Source: Paludibacter sp.
GTDB taxonomy: Bacteria; Bacteroidota; Bacteroidia; Bacteroidales; Paludibacteraceae
DNA: 28,576 bases
Direction of reading: 5' to 3'
Assembly: GCA_030655595.1 (NCBI GenBank)
Contig: JAUSNQ010000103.1
Location: forward strand, 1 to 28,576
The notes under the pieces were generated by a model. It saw only the letters and a list, made by a program, of their open reading frames with translations, was not told the origin of the DNA and did not search any database. A program made the translations under genes and the position numbers. Below, one piece after another: positions 1 through 8,290 of the stretch. How positions within the stretch are numbered: the stretch's first letter is position 1; every line of letters starts with the position of its first letter.

Positions 1-1805
1 TCATTGGCAATATAAGACTCTCCAAGTGGTAATTGTTTTTCAATTACGGGATGTCTTCCTTGCTTAATATCAATGATTTCCGAATCATTCACTTCCGGAC
101 GAACATATTTATTTTCAGCGGAGACTTTGGCGTAAGAAAGCAGGCAATCCAACTGCGCAATTAAATTTGCATTTAACTGGATAGCAGCGATGTAATCTAT
201 TAAACCAATGACCAACTCATTAAACAGCCGGGTTTCGATACTCAGGATTTTCTCTTCTGCACCTAATATCTTCTCTTCATAATCTTTTAATTCCTGGGTG
301 ATGTATCTTTCTGCATTCACCAAAGTTTGTTTCCGTATCCAGGTTTCTGGAACTTTTTCTTTGTGTGTATTTCGTACTTCGATATAATACCCGAAAACAT
401 TGTTGAAACTGATTTTCAAACTCGGAATACCAGTGAGCGCACTTTCTCTTTCTTGTAATTTTTGAAGATGTCCTTTTCCAGAATAAGCCAAATCACGCAA
501 TTCATCCAAATCAGCATCGATGCCAGCTCGGATAATATTACCTCGAATAATGAGTACAGGCGGGTCAGGTTGAATTTCTTTCTCAATCTTCTGAGTAATA
601 ATCTGACAGAGATTTAACTGATCTGCAATTTTCTGCAAACTCATATTTTCTGCTTCAAAACAGGCTTGTTTGATGGGTTCAATGGCCTTCAGTGCAACTT
701 TTAATTGCACCACTTCCCTTGGATTAATTCTGCCAACAGCTACTTTTGAAATAATTCTTTCCAGATCCCCTATCAGGGCAATGTTTTGCTCAAGCAAAGT
801 TTTCAATTCCGGATTTTTGAAGAAATACTCCACAACACCTAGTCTTTCGTTGATTGGCTTCACATCCTTCAGCGGGAAAGCAATCCAACGTTTAAGCAGC
901 CTTGCTCCCATAGGCGAAATGGTCTTATCCAACACTTGCACCAAGGTTTTCCCTCCCTCATTGATTGAACCATACAATTCCAGATTTCGTACAGTAAAGC
1001 GATCGAGCCACACATAGCGATCTTCTGCAATCCTTGATAATTGGGTAATATGACCGGTTTGTTGATGATGAGTTAAATCCAGATAATGCAAAATTGCCCC
1101 TGCAGCAACTATTGCAAAAGGTAAATTCTCGACACCAAAACCTTTCAGATTCTTGGTTTCAAATTGTTTAAGCAATCTTTCGTACGAAGAATCCGGCGTA
1201 TATGCCCAATCTTCGAGTCCATACGTAAAATATTTATTGCCAAAATTATCTTCGAAATCCCGCTTTTTGTTTCTATCGAAAAGCACCTCTTTGGGGCTAA
1301 AGCTATTGAGTAATTTATCTACGTATTCTACCGTTCCTTCTGCAACTAAAAACTCACCGGTTGAAATATCAAGAAAAGCAACCCCAACATTTTTTTTATC
1401 GATGTATACCGAAGCCAGAAAATTATTTTCCTTGTGATTCAGCGTTGTATCACTGTAAGAAACTCCAGGCGTAACTAACTCTGTAACACCTCGTTTAACC
1501 AGTTTCTTAGTCAGTTTCGGGTCTTCCAATTGATCACAAATTGCCACGCGCAACCCTGCACGCACCAGCTTGGGAAGATAAGTATCCAATGCATGATGAG
1601 GAAAACCGGCTAACTCGACCGTTTTCGCAGATCCGTTGGCACGGCGGGTAAGCGTAATCCCCAACACTTCAGCTGCTCGGATAGCATCCGTAGAGAAAGT
1701 TTCATAAAAATCGCCACAACGAAATAATAAAATAGCGTCAGGATGCTTCGATTTGATCTCGAAGTATTGCTTCATTAAGGGGGTTTGGACTATTTCGTTG
1801 TTCAT
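1..1805 (-). CDS. mutS: DNA mismatch repair protein MutS (C-terminus outside the window)
   Basis: MutS binds mismatched or looped DNA and starts mismatch repair with MutL. The 601 residues visible include the N-terminal mismatch-binding domain, with the Phe-Tyr-Glu of GDFYETF at residues 33-35; in the family the Phe and Glu of this motif contact the mismatch. The connector, lever and clamp regions follow, including a segment with [11 protein letters not shown] and the lead into the ATPase domain ([20 protein letters not shown]). The Walker A motif and the rest of the ATPase lie beyond base 1, so this is an edge truncation and not a broken gene. The start ATG at 1805 gives a standard MutS N-terminus ([18 protein letters not shown]). 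It lies 9 bases after the glycosyltransferase stop, so the two are probably co-transcribed. No frameshift is visible. Confidence 0.96.
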   Translation of the reverse strand, partial: MNNEIVQTPLMKQYFEIKSKHPDAILLFRCGDFYETFSTDAIRAAEVLGITLTRRANGSAKTVELAGFPHHALDTYLPKLVRAGLRVAICDQLEDPKLTKKLVKRGVTELVTPGVSYSDTTLNHKENNFLASVYIDKKNVGVAFLDISTGEFLVAEGTVEYVDKLLNSFSPKEVLFDRNKKRDFEDNFGNKYFTYGLEDWAYTPDSSYERLLKQFETKNLKGFGVENLPFAIVAAGAILHYLDLTHHQQTGHITQLSRIAEDRYVWLDRFTVRNLELYGSINEGGKTLVQVLDKTISPMGARLLKRWIAFPLKDVKPINERLGVVEYFFKNPELKTLLEQNIALIGDLERIISKVAVGRINPREVVQLKVALKAIEPIKQACFEAENMSLQKIADQLNLCQIITQKIEKEIQPDPPVLIIRGNIIRAGIDADLDELRDLAYSGKGHLQKLQERESALTGIPSLKISFNNVFGYYIEVRNTHKEKVPETWIRKQTLVNAERYITQELKDYEEKILGAEEKILSIETRLFNELVIGLIDYIAAIQLNANLIAQLDCLLSYAKVSAENKYVRPEVNDSEIIDIKQGRHPVIEKQLPLGESYIAN

Positions 1806-1814
1806 GGTTTAATA

Positions 1815-2933
1815 TTATATTTGATTTATAGTATCAGTCATCCGTGACCAGGCATATTTTTTCTTTTCAACTTTGATATTACTGATGAATTCATCTGCAC
1901 GGTTATTTGCATAGAAGTCGAAAAGCGCATCGGCAATTTTTTTCGGCTTCACATCTACCACATACCCGACTTTGTTATGCGGAACAATTTCAGCTAATCC
2001 TCCAACATCAGTAACCAACATTGGATTTTCATAGTGATAGGCAATCTGACTGACACCGCTTTGAGTGGCCGAGCGGTACGGCTGTGCAACAATATCAGCA
2101 AGGCTAAAATAATTCTTCACATCTTTGTCGGCAATAAACTTGGTGCGCAATTCAACAAAATTCTCCAATTTGAGCTTGTTAATCAATTTCAAATAAGGTT
2201 CGGGGTTTTCGTAAAACTCTCCTGCAACGATCAACTTGACAGGAAATTGTCGCATCCGTTCATCTGCAAAAGCCTCAAACAACAAATCCAACCCTTTGTA
2301 CTGACGAATAAATCCAAAAAATAAAATGTAATTATTCGCCTCGTTTAACCCCAGACGCATTGCAGCCAATGGGCGTTCAACCTTTTCGCCATAATGATCA
2401 TAAATTGGATGTGGAGAGACTAATTTTGATTTCAGGTTTTTATCCAAAGAATTGATGTCTGAAACCACCGATTCAGCCATTGCAACAAAACCATCCATCC
2501 CATCAACAAAATATTTGGGGAATAATTTATCCAAGACTGTAGGCTCGTGTGGTATCATATTATGAATGAGTCCGATCATCTTCGTTTTTCCGTTTCTTGC
2601 ATAGCGGGCTATCGTACCGAAGCAAGGAGCCATAAACGCCATCCAATAGCAGAAAATCACTTTGTCAGGTACTTTTTTCTTGATTTTGAGCCCGGTTTTA
2701 ATCCAGCTTAGCGGATCAACAGCACTAATCATCCGGGTAATCTTCAAATCATCGGGTTTTGGTTCCGAGGAAAATTGAGTTTTGCCAGGAAATAAAAATC
2801 CAGGATATTGCAAGGTAAACGTGAAAATCTCAACTTCATGTCCCTGACTTTGGTACTCTCTTGCAAGCCGTTCGTTATATGCTGCAAGTCCTCCGCGGTA
2901 GGGATAAGCTGTTCCGATGATAATGATGTGCAT
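1815..2933 (-). CDS. GT4-family glycosyltransferase
   Basis: A 372-residue GT-B fold glycosyltransferase of the GT4 (glycos_transf_1) type, which transfers a sugar from an NDP-sugar to a glycan or lipid acceptor, normally at the cytoplasmic face of the membrane. The N-terminus has the acceptor-side beta strand and glycine-rich loop (IIGTAYPYRGGLAAYNERLA, about residues 5-24). The C-terminal half has FGFIRQYKGLDLLFEAF and the donor-binding stretch SQIAYHYENP...TDVGGLAEIV (about 295-317), which is the family signature. There is no signal peptide or transmembrane segment. The sugar and acceptor cannot be told from sequence; lipopolysaccharide, O-antigen or capsule glycan are the likely products. 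It stands directly upstream of mutS without other glycan genes. Confidence 0.85.
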   Translation of the reverse strand: MHIIIIGTAYPYRGGLAAYNERLAREYQSQGHEVEIFTFTLQYPGFLFPGKTQFSSEPKPDDLKITRMISAVDPLSWIKTGLKIKKKVPDKVIFCYWMAFMAPCFGTIARYARNGKTKMIGLIHNMIPHEPTVLDKLFPKYFVDGMDGFVAMAESVVSDINSLDKNLKSKLVSPHPIYDHYGEKVERPLAAMRLGLNEANNYILFFGFIRQYKGLDLLFEAFADERMRQFPVKLIVAGEFYENPEPYLKLINKLKLENFVELRTKFIADKDVKNYFSLADIVAQPYRSATQSGVSQIAYHYENPMLVTDVGGLAEIVPHNKVGYVVDVKPKKIADALFDFYANNRADEFISNIKVEKKKYAWSRMTDTINQI

Positions 2934-2970
2934 GGATTATTCTGATTTTTCGATGGATAAAAACAATATG

Positions 2971-2978
2971 CAAAAGTA
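2971..2978 (-). promoter_or_regulatory. -7 box of the glycosyltransferase-mutS unit
   Basis: Read on the minus strand this is TACTTTTG, a perfect match to the Bacteroidetes -7 consensus TAnnTTTG, 37 bases upstream of the glycosyltransferase start. I find no TTTG at the -33 spacing, so the call rests on one box and its position. Confidence 0.45.
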
Positions 2979-3050
2979 CAAAATAATTTAGATGAGGGCT
3001 TATCGACGTTCAATTATGACCAATTATTTTATTTAATTTTGCGGAAAAAA

Positions 3051-3082
3051 TTTGATTAGTCCATAAAAAATCACTTAATTTG
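3051..3082 (+). promoter_or_regulatory. Promoter of the 56-residue membrane protein
   Basis: TTTG at 3051-3054, a 20-base spacer, then TTAATTTG at 3075-3082, which matches TAnnTTTG at all but the second position. The start codon follows 33 bases later. Spacing and position fit a Bacteroidetes sigma-ABfr promoter. Confidence 0.45.
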
Positions 3083-3115
3083 CAGTCGGATAGAACAAAT
3101 TAAAACGATATCGTA

Positions 3116-3286
3116 ATGAAAAGTCTTTTAAAATATTTAGGGCCGATTTTTTTATTGATTGGCACTGCTATTTTGGCAGTATATTTTTTCAATAACACAC
3201 CTGAAAACACCATGTTAATTGTTGCAGGTGCATTGATGGTTTCAGGTTTGATTGCACATGTGGTAATCAATAAATACGTTGAATAA
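3116..3286 (+). CDS. Small two-helix membrane protein, 56 residues
   Basis: ATG at 3116 to TAA at 3284-3286 gives 56 residues. There are two hydrophobic helices: about residues 9-25 (GPIFLLIGTAILAVYFF) and 33-51 (MLIVAGALMVSGLIAHVVI), joined by a short polar turn NNTPENT. Both ends are charged (MKSLLKY, NKYVE), as expected of a small inner-membrane hairpin. A promoter-like sequence precedes it and a long inverted repeat begins 9 bases after its stop. I do not recognise a named family and assign no function. In its favour as a real gene are codon use like its neighbours, clean membrane topology and its own promoter. It was found by reading the plus strand directly. Confidence 0.7.
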   Translation: MKSLLKYLGPIFLLIGTAILAVYFFNNTPENTMLIVAGALMVSGLIAHVVINKYVE

Positions 3287-3295
3287 AAAAATTTC

Positions 3296-3399
3296 AACCA
3301 CATTAGTCACAAAGTACACTTTCGTTTTTGATTGATGATGTATTTATACATTACAACAGTTTAATAATAACTAAAGTGTACTTTGTGACTAATGTGGTT
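3296..3399. repeat. Intergenic palindromic element 1 (27-bp perfect inverted repeat)
   Basis: Arms at 3296-3322 and 3373-3399 are exact reverse complements over 27 bases, starting AACCACATTAGTCACAAAG, around a 50-base AT-rich centre. It fills the gap between two convergent genes, ending 5 bases from the metH stop codon. Transcripts from either side would form a 27-bp stem, so it could act as a bidirectional 3'-end structure for the small membrane protein and metH. There is no coding capacity, and flanking target duplications are not clear. The arm resembles those of the elements at 6159-6340 and 7940-8242. Confidence 0.9.
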
Positions 3400-3404
3400 A
3401 ATTT

Positions 3405-6146
3405 TTAAAACAACATTGGTTTACGTTGCTTTGCTTCATCCAACGAAAGCAAATTTATTTTCACTTTTTGTTTCTCCCTCAGACTCTTATATTCGGATGC
3501 AATTCCAGCAGTAAACTCCGTAATTGTTTTCTTATTCATCAGTTGCGCTACAATATGCGTATTCACTGAAGCATCTTTCACATAAACTACCGCTCCTGTA
3601 TAATTTGGTGAAATCTTCACTGCAGTATGAATTTTTGATGTTGTTGCACCACCAATTAAAAGCGGTATTTTCAATCCGGCCTTTTCCATTTCGGCAGCCA
3701 CGATGCACATTTCTTCCAAAGAAGGAGTTATCAAACCACTTAAACCCAGCATATCCACCTTTTCTTCAAGGGCAATTCTGATAATTTTTTCTGTTGGAAC
3801 CATCACGCCCAAATCAATCACTTCATAATTATTACAAGCCAGTACCACTGAAACAATATTCTTACCGATATCATGCACATCGCCTTTGACGGTTGCAATC
3901 AGAAATTTACCCGCAGTTGAACTTTGACCAGGCACTTTCTGAGCTTCTATATAGGGTTGTAGAATTGCCACCGCTTTTTTCATGGTGCGGGCAGTCTTCA
4001 CGACCTGAGGCAGGAACATTTTCCCTTCCCCAAATAAATCACCGACGATATTCATCCCGCTCATCAAAGGCTGTTCGATAATCTCCAACGCAGTATCATA
4101 TTGGACTCGCGCTTCATCCAAATCTTCTTCGAGAAAATCGCTGATGCCTTTAATCAATGCATATTCCAGACGAGCCTGCAAATTCCGGGTACGCCATTCA
4201 TCTATTTTCTTTGCTGCTGAAGTCTTTTCAGAAGCTGATAATTTGATATTTTCAGCATAGTCGACCATCCGTTCAGTTCCATCAGGTCTTCGATTCAAGA
4301 CAATATCCTCCACATATTCCAGCATTTCAGCCGGAATTTCCTGATAAATCTGGAGCATGCCCGCATTGACGATACCCATATCCAATCCGGCTTTGATAGC
4401 ATGGTACAAAAAGACAGAATGGATGGCTTCGCGAACCAAATCATTTCCTCTGAAAGAGAAAGAAAGATTACTAATTCCTCCGCTTACCCGTGCAAAAGGT
4501 AAATTTTCTTTAATCCATTTCACTGAATTGATAAAATCCACCCCATAGTTATTGTGTTCCTCGATGCCTGTTGCAATAGCCAACACATTCGGGTCGAAGA
4601 TAATATCTTGCGGAGGAAGCCCAACTTCCTCGGTCAGCAATCGATATGCCCTTGAACAAATTTCCTGACGGCGAGCTAAAGAATCAGCCTGACCCTTTTC
4701 ATCAAAAGCCATCACAACCACCGCTGCTCCGTATGCCCTAACTTTCCGCGCCTTTTCAACAAAGTCGGCTTCGCCTTCTTTTAAACTGATGGAATTAACA
4801 ACACATTTTCCCTGAATACATTTGAGTCCCGCTTCAATCACTTCCCATTTTGACGAATCAATCATGATGGGGATTTTGGATATTTCAGGTTCAGAAGCGA
4901 CATAGTTCAGAAAAGTCACCATCTCCTGTTTTGACTCAAGCATTGCATCATCCATGTTGATGTCCAGTATCTGTGCACCATCATCCACCTGTGCCCGCGC
5001 TATGCTCAGAGCTTCTTCATATTTTTTTTCATTGATGAGACGAAGGAACTTCCGGGAACCGGCCACATTGCATCTTTCCCCGATATTCACAAAAAGTGAA
5101 TTCTTATTTATTTCCAATTGCTCTAATCCTGACAAAAAAAGACTGCCTGTATGCGCATCGGTTTTTTTTGCAGTACGCAATTCAGCGTTTTTTACCAATT
5201 GCTGATAAGCTGCGATGTGATCCGGTGTAGTACCGCAACAACCACCGATGATATTCACCAATTGTTCATCAAAATACTCCTTTACCTGTTCGGCCATCAT
5301 TTCCGGACTCTCATCATATTCGCCGAATTGGTTTGGCAAACCCGCATTGGGATATGCGCTGACATAACTTGGACTGTATTTGGCAATTTCTTCCAAATAG
5401 GGTTTCAAATCCTTTGCCCCGAAAGAACAATTTAATCCGACTGACAAGACATCAGCATGTGCGATGGATGCAAGAAAAGCACGAATCGTTTGCCCAGACA
5501 GCGTTCGACCACTCGCATCAGCCACAGTAGCCGAAATCATCAGTTCAACCCGTCTGCCCGATTCTTTCATAGCTTCTTCGGCAGCAAAAATTGCCGCTTT
5601 GGCATTCAGGGTATCAAAAATAGTTTCAATCAGCAAAGCATCCACACCTCCTTCGATCAAGGCTAACATTTGTTCTTTGTAAGCCTCAACAAGTACATCA
5701 AAAGTCACCGCACGGTAAGCAGGATTGTTCACGTCGGGCGACATAGACGCAGTTTTATTGGTCGGACCGATAGCTCCTGCCACAAAACGAGGTTTGTCGG
5801 GATTTTTTGCTGAAAACTCATCCGCAGCCTTTCTGGCCAGACGAGCAGCTTCAAAGTTCAATTCACGAACATATTCACCCATGCCGTAATCCTCCATCGA
5901 AATCCGCTGAGCATTGAAAGTGTTGGTTTCGATGATATCGGCACCTGCTTCTAAATACTGACAATGAATCTGATAGATAATCTCCGGCTGGGTTAATACC
6001 AACAAATCATTGTTACCCTTTTGGAGAATGCCTACATCTGCAAACCTGCTGCCACGGTAATCTGCTTCAGTCAGTTTATGCCGCTGAATCATGGTTCCCA
6101 TGGCGCCGTCAAGCACAAGGATACGGTTTTTTAATTGATTTCTCAT
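3405..6146 (-). CDS. metH: Cobalamin-dependent methionine synthase lacking the C-terminal activation domain
   Basis: Transfers the methyl group of 5-methyltetrahydrofolate to homocysteine through cobalamin, giving methionine. The 913 residues hold, in order: the homocysteine-binding barrel with the three zinc ligands C240 (GLNCSFG) and C303/C304 ([10 protein letters not shown]); the pterin-binding barrel (from about 345, [14 protein letters not shown]); the cap; and the B12-binding domain with GDVHDIG, where H758 is the lower cobalt ligand. The protein stops at the linker after this domain. E. coli MetH has 1227 residues and continues into an AdoMet-binding reactivation domain, which is absent here. 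I chose the ATG at 6146 ([17 protein letters not shown]): the frame stays open upstream to 6194, but that adds 16 residues translated from the neighbouring inverted repeat. No B12 or SAM riboswitch is recognisable upstream. It lies 198 bases downstream of gpmI. Confidence 0.95.
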   Translation of the reverse strand: MRNQLKNRILVLDGAMGTMIQRHKLTEADYRGSRFADVGILQKGNNDLLVLTQPEIIYQIHCQYLEAGADIIETNTFNAQRISMEDYGMGEYVRELNFEAARLARKAADEFSAKNPDKPRFVAGAIGPTNKTASMSPDVNNPAYRAVTFDVLVEAYKEQMLALIEGGVDALLIETIFDTLNAKAAIFAAEEAMKESGRRVELMISATVADASGRTLSGQTIRAFLASIAHADVLSVGLNCSFGAKDLKPYLEEIAKYSPSYVSAYPNAGLPNQFGEYDESPEMMAEQVKEYFDEQLVNIIGGCCGTTPDHIAAYQQLVKNAELRTAKKTDAHTGSLFLSGLEQLEINKNSLFVNIGERCNVAGSRKFLRLINEKKYEEALSIARAQVDDGAQILDINMDDAMLESKQEMVTFLNYVASEPEISKIPIMIDSSKWEVIEAGLKCIQGKCVVNSISLKEGEADFVEKARKVRAYGAAVVVMAFDEKGQADSLARRQEICSRAYRLLTEEVGLPPQDIIFDPNVLAIATGIEEHNNYGVDFINSVKWIKENLPFARVSGGISNLSFSFRGNDLVREAIHSVFLYHAIKAGLDMGIVNAGMLQIYQEIPAEMLEYVEDIVLNRRPDGTERMVDYAENIKLSASEKTSAAKKIDEWRTRNLQARLEYALIKGISDFLEEDLDEARVQYDTALEIIEQPLMSGMNIVGDLFGEGKMFLPQVVKTARTMKKAVAILQPYIEAQKVPGQSSTAGKFLIATVKGDVHDIGKNIVSVVLACNNYEVIDLGVMVPTEKIIRIALEEKVDMLGLSGLITPSLEEMCIVAAEMEKAGLKIPLLIGGATTSKIHTAVKISPNYTGAVVYVKDASVNTHIVAQLMNKKTITEFTAGIASEYKSLREKQKVKINLLSLDEAKQRKPMLF

Positions 6147-6196
6147 ATTGTATTTGTAACCACAAAAGGCACAAAAGATAGACTTAAGAAACACAA

Positions 6197-6238
6197 AAGA
6201 ACTAAGAGCTAAAAGCTAAGAACTAAAAGCTAAGAGCT
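6197..6238. repeat. Heptamer tandem repeat, six units
   Basis: Six consecutive 7-base units without gaps: AAGAACT, AAGAGCT, AAAAGCT, AAGAACT, AAAAGCT, AAGAGCT (consensus AARARCT). The first unit overlaps the inner end of the left arm of element 2. Short repeats of this type can vary in copy number. It lies in the leader region of metH and holds no gene. Confidence 0.9.
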
Positions 6239-6254
6239 GAAAGTGATAAATTAT

Positions 6255-6280
6255 ATTCACTTAAGTGTACTTATGTGAAT
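6255..6280. repeat. Tight hairpin inside element 2
   Basis: Arms 6255-6266 and 6269-6280 pair at 11 of 12 positions around a 2-base loop. The motif (AAGTGTACTT followed by ATGTGAA) resembles the arm of element 1 at 3373-3399 more than the outer arms of element 2. There is no T-tract, so it is not a typical intrinsic terminator, although it lies between the gpmI stop and the metH start. Confidence 0.7.
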
Positions 6281-6344
6281 TCTTTTATGGTTAAATATTT
6301 TTATATTTATCTTTTGTGTTTCTTTTGTGCGTTTTGTGGTGAAA

Positions 6345-7871
6345 TTATATTTTTAACAACCCTCTGCCAGTCATTTCAATCGGCTTCGGAATACCCAGAA
6401 TCTGGCAAATCGACGGAGCCACATCAGCCAGGATACCATTTTCGACACCTGCTCCCGGACGATCAGTCACATACACAATCGGCACAGGGTTGAGCGAGTG
6501 AGCCGTATTAGGCGATCCATCTTCATTCACTGCATTGTCGGCATTACCATGGTCGGCAATTACAATCACTTCGTAATCATTTGCTTTAGCCGCTTCCACG
6601 ACTTTCCACATACAATCATCGATGGTTTGAACTGCTTTCACTACAGCCTCATACACACCGGTATGACCCACCATATCACCATTAGCAAAATTAAGCGCGA
6701 TGAAATCAAATTTCTTTTTATTCAGTTCTGCCGTCAAAACATATGTAATTTCGTAAGACGACATTTCCGGTTTCAAATCATAGGTGGCTACCTTAGGCGA
6801 TTGAACCAAAATTCTTTCCTCACCATCGAACTCCGATTCACGACCTCCTGAAAAGAAGAAAGTCACATGAGCAAATTTTTCTGTTTCGGCAATACGCAAC
6901 TGTTTCATCCCCAAGCCTGCAAGATGTTCGCCCAACGTGTTTTGCACATTATCTTTATCAAACAAGACTTTTAATCCTTTGAAAGTAGAATCATAAGGCG
7001 TCATGCAATAATACTCCAACGGCATGGTGTGCATATCGTATTCATGCATATCTTCCTGAGTCAAAACAATCGTTAGCTCTTTTGCACGGTCGTTTCTGTA
7101 GTTAAAGAAAATCACGACATCACCGGATTCAATTTTTGCAAGCGGCTGGCCATTATCATCCGTCACCACAATCGGTTTTACAAATTCATCTGTAATACCT
7201 GCATCATAAGAAGCCTGCATGGCAGCAACCGGATCGGTTGTGGGAGTTCCTTTTCCTCTAACCATCAAATCATAAGCATCCTTAACCCGCTCCCAGCGTT
7301 TGTCGCGATCCATCGCATAATAGCGACCAATAATTGATGCAATTTTACCCGCTGAATATTGTGTATGAGCTTCCAACTGCTCGATAAATCCTTTTCCACT
7401 TCTTGGGTCAGTATCACGACCATCCATAAAGCAATGCACATAAGCATCAACAACACCATAAGTCTTAGCGATATCTAATAATTTAAAAAGATGATCCAGT
7501 GAAGAGTGCACACCACCATCGGAAACCAATCCGAGGAAATGCATTTTCTTATTATTCTTTTTGGCGTAAGTATATGCATTGATAATTTCCGGATTCTCTA
7601 AGATGCTGTTATCGCGACAAGCGATGTTGATTTTCACCAAATCCTGATAGACAACACGTCCGGCGCCGATATTCAAGTGACCGACCTCCGAGTTTCCCAT
7701 TTGTCCTTCCGGCAAACCCACATCTTCTCCCGAAGCCATGAGGTAAGAATTTGGGTAAGTTGCGATTAACTTATCCCATTTGGGTGTTGGAGTCGAAGCG
7801 ATCACATCAGCCTTCGAACCGTTGCCGATTCCCCAGCCATCGAGGATCATTAATAAAGCTTTTTTATTCAT
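6345..7871 (-). CDS. gpmI: 2,3-bisphosphoglycerate-independent phosphoglycerate mutase
   Basis: Interconverts 3- and 2-phosphoglycerate in cytoplasmic glycolysis and gluconeogenesis, using two manganese ions and a phosphoserine intermediate. At 508 residues it is close to the E. coli enzyme. Visible motifs are [11 protein letters not shown] (metal ligand D11), QMGNSEVGH with nucleophile S61, [10 protein letters not shown], the phosphatase-type metal sites [11 protein letters not shown] and IADHGNAD near the C-terminus, and [10 protein letters not shown] for substrate. The family belongs to the alkaline phosphatase superfamily and is unrelated to cofactor-dependent GpmA. The start ATG at 7871 gives the standard N-terminus. 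The promoter is the one at 7928-7957, which uses the left arm of the large inverted repeat. Confidence 0.97.
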   Translation of the reverse strand: MNKKALLMILDGWGIGNGSKADVIASTPTPKWDKLIATYPNSYLMASGEDVGLPEGQMGNSEVGHLNIGAGRVVYQDLVKINIACRDNSILENPEIINAYTYAKKNNKKMHFLGLVSDGGVHSSLDHLFKLLDIAKTYGVVDAYVHCFMDGRDTDPRSGKGFIEQLEAHTQYSAGKIASIIGRYYAMDRDKRWERVKDAYDLMVRGKGTPTTDPVAAMQASYDAGITDEFVKPIVVTDDNGQPLAKIESGDVVIFFNYRNDRAKELTIVLTQEDMHEYDMHTMPLEYYCMTPYDSTFKGLKVLFDKDNVQNTLGEHLAGLGMKQLRIAETEKFAHVTFFFSGGRESEFDGEERILVQSPKVATYDLKPEMSSYEITYVLTAELNKKKFDFIALNFANGDMVGHTGVYEAVVKAVQTIDDCMWKVVEAAKANDYEVIVIADHGNADNAVNEDGSPNTAHSLNPVPIVYVTDRPGAGVENGILADVAPSICQILGIPKPIEMTGRGLLKI

Positions 7872-7927
7872 ATTGTTTTGATTTATATTATTTTACCTAT
7901 TACTAATACCATTCTTATTTCAATTTG

Positions 7928-7957
7928 CAAAAGTACTGATTTTTATTGAACCACAAA
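7928..7957 (-). promoter_or_regulatory. gpmI promoter, -33 box inside the inverted-repeat arm
   Basis: On the minus strand TTTG (7954-7957) is followed after 18 bases by TACTTTTG (7928-7935), a perfect match to TAnnTTTG. The gpmI start is 56 bases downstream of the -7 box. The -33 box lies within the left arm of element 3 (7940-7991) and the -7 box lies 4 bases outside it. Confidence 0.65.
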
Positions 7958-8242
7958 AGGCACAAAAGGAAGACCAAGGAATCACAAAAGAAGAAATAAC
8001 TTAGAGTTCTATTTTGATTTAAACAAATGAATTATCATAATGTTTATACTGACTATCCGCAAAGGTTCGTGGGAGTCGCATTCCCTCCACTGCACTTCGC
8101 TTGTTCGGGGTTATCCATATTTTATCCCTTCGGAGCAGGTTGCAAATTTCAGAATGCTTTGCATATAATTACACACGTCAGAATCATAAATCTTTTGTGA
8201 TTCCTTGGTCTTCCTTTTGTGCCTTTTGTGGTTCAATAAAAA
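7940..8242. repeat. Intergenic palindromic element 3 (52-bp perfect inverted repeat, 303 bp)
   Basis: Arms 7940-7991 and 8191-8242 are exact reverse complements over 52 bases. Each is built from degenerate units like CACAAAAGG, seen as ACCACAAAAGG, CACAAAAGG, AAGACCAAGG and AATCACAAAAG. The 199-base centre has no convincing open reading frame. It lies between divergent gpmI and fumarase genes, occupying nearly the whole 419-base gap. No target-site duplication is seen next to the arms (TACTGA on the left, ACCGTA on the right) and there is no transposase. Its outer ends overlap both outward promoters. Confidence 0.93.
8050..8155. other. Locally GC-richer core of element 3, function unknown
   Basis: This block stands out in base composition from the AT-rich DNA around it. 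It contains short self-complementary pieces, for example GGGAGTCGCATTCCC around 8071-8085, and phrases such as CTTCGCTTGTTCGGGGTTAT and TATCCCTTCGGAGCAGG. I see no start codon with a plausible frame, no tRNA fold and no T-rich terminator. It resembles non-coding interspersed repeats that I recall from Bacteroidetes intergenic regions, but that is memory and not a search. Confidence 0.4.
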
Positions 8243-8254
8243 ACCGTAAATTTG
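8225..8254 (+). promoter_or_regulatory. Fumarase promoter, -33 box inside the inverted-repeat arm
   Basis: TTTG (8225-8228), an 18-base spacer, then TAAATTTG (8247-8254), a perfect match to TAnnTTTG. The start codon is 36 bases further on. The -33 box lies in the right arm of element 3 and the -7 box 4 bases outside it, mirroring the gpmI promoter exactly. Confidence 0.7.
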
Positions 8255-8290
8255 CACTCAATAGATAACAACAAAACACAAACTGCATTT

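Larger units (their letters stand above)
6159..6340. repeat. Intergenic palindromic element 2 (imperfect inverted repeat, composite)
   Basis: Outer arms 6159-6178 and 6321-6340 pair at 19 of 20 positions (ACCACAAAAGGCACAAAAGA and its complement). A second block, 6189-6199 with 6311-6321, pairs over 11 bases; the left arm has a 10-base insertion (6179-6188) between the two blocks. The inner region holds a heptamer tandem repeat (6197-6238) and a tight hairpin (6255-6280) resembling the arms of element 1. It lies between gpmI and metH, both on the minus strand. The left arm ends 12 bases before the metH start codon, so it forms most of the metH leader. Confidence 0.85.

Noticed and set aside
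670..1437. Open frames on the plus strand inside the first 1.5 kb
   Set aside because: They are antisense to an uninterrupted MutS frame with all family motifs; their translations show no domain or compositional sense.
6147..6194. N-terminal extension of MetH to 6194
   Set aside because: The 16 extra residues are translated from the inverted-repeat arm and do not belong to the homocysteine-binding domain.
6197..6238. CRISPR array
   Set aside because: Units are only 7 bases, contiguous and without spacers, and there are no cas genes.
6147..6344. Cobalamin or SAM riboswitch before metH
   Set aside because: No B12-box-like sequence or multi-stem SAM aptamer is recognisable; the gap is filled by repeats.
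8050..8155. tRNA or known small RNA
   Set aside because: No cloverleaf, no T-loop GGTTCRA in the right place, and no promoter-terminator pair of its own.
7940..8242. Insertion sequence
   Set aside because: At 303 bp with no transposase frame and no visible target duplication it cannot be an autonomous element; a non-autonomous repeat remains possible.
8252..8290. TTG at 8252 as fumarase start
   Set aside because: It falls within the TAAATTTG promoter box, so it would not be in the mRNA; ATG 8291 gives the normal family N-terminus.
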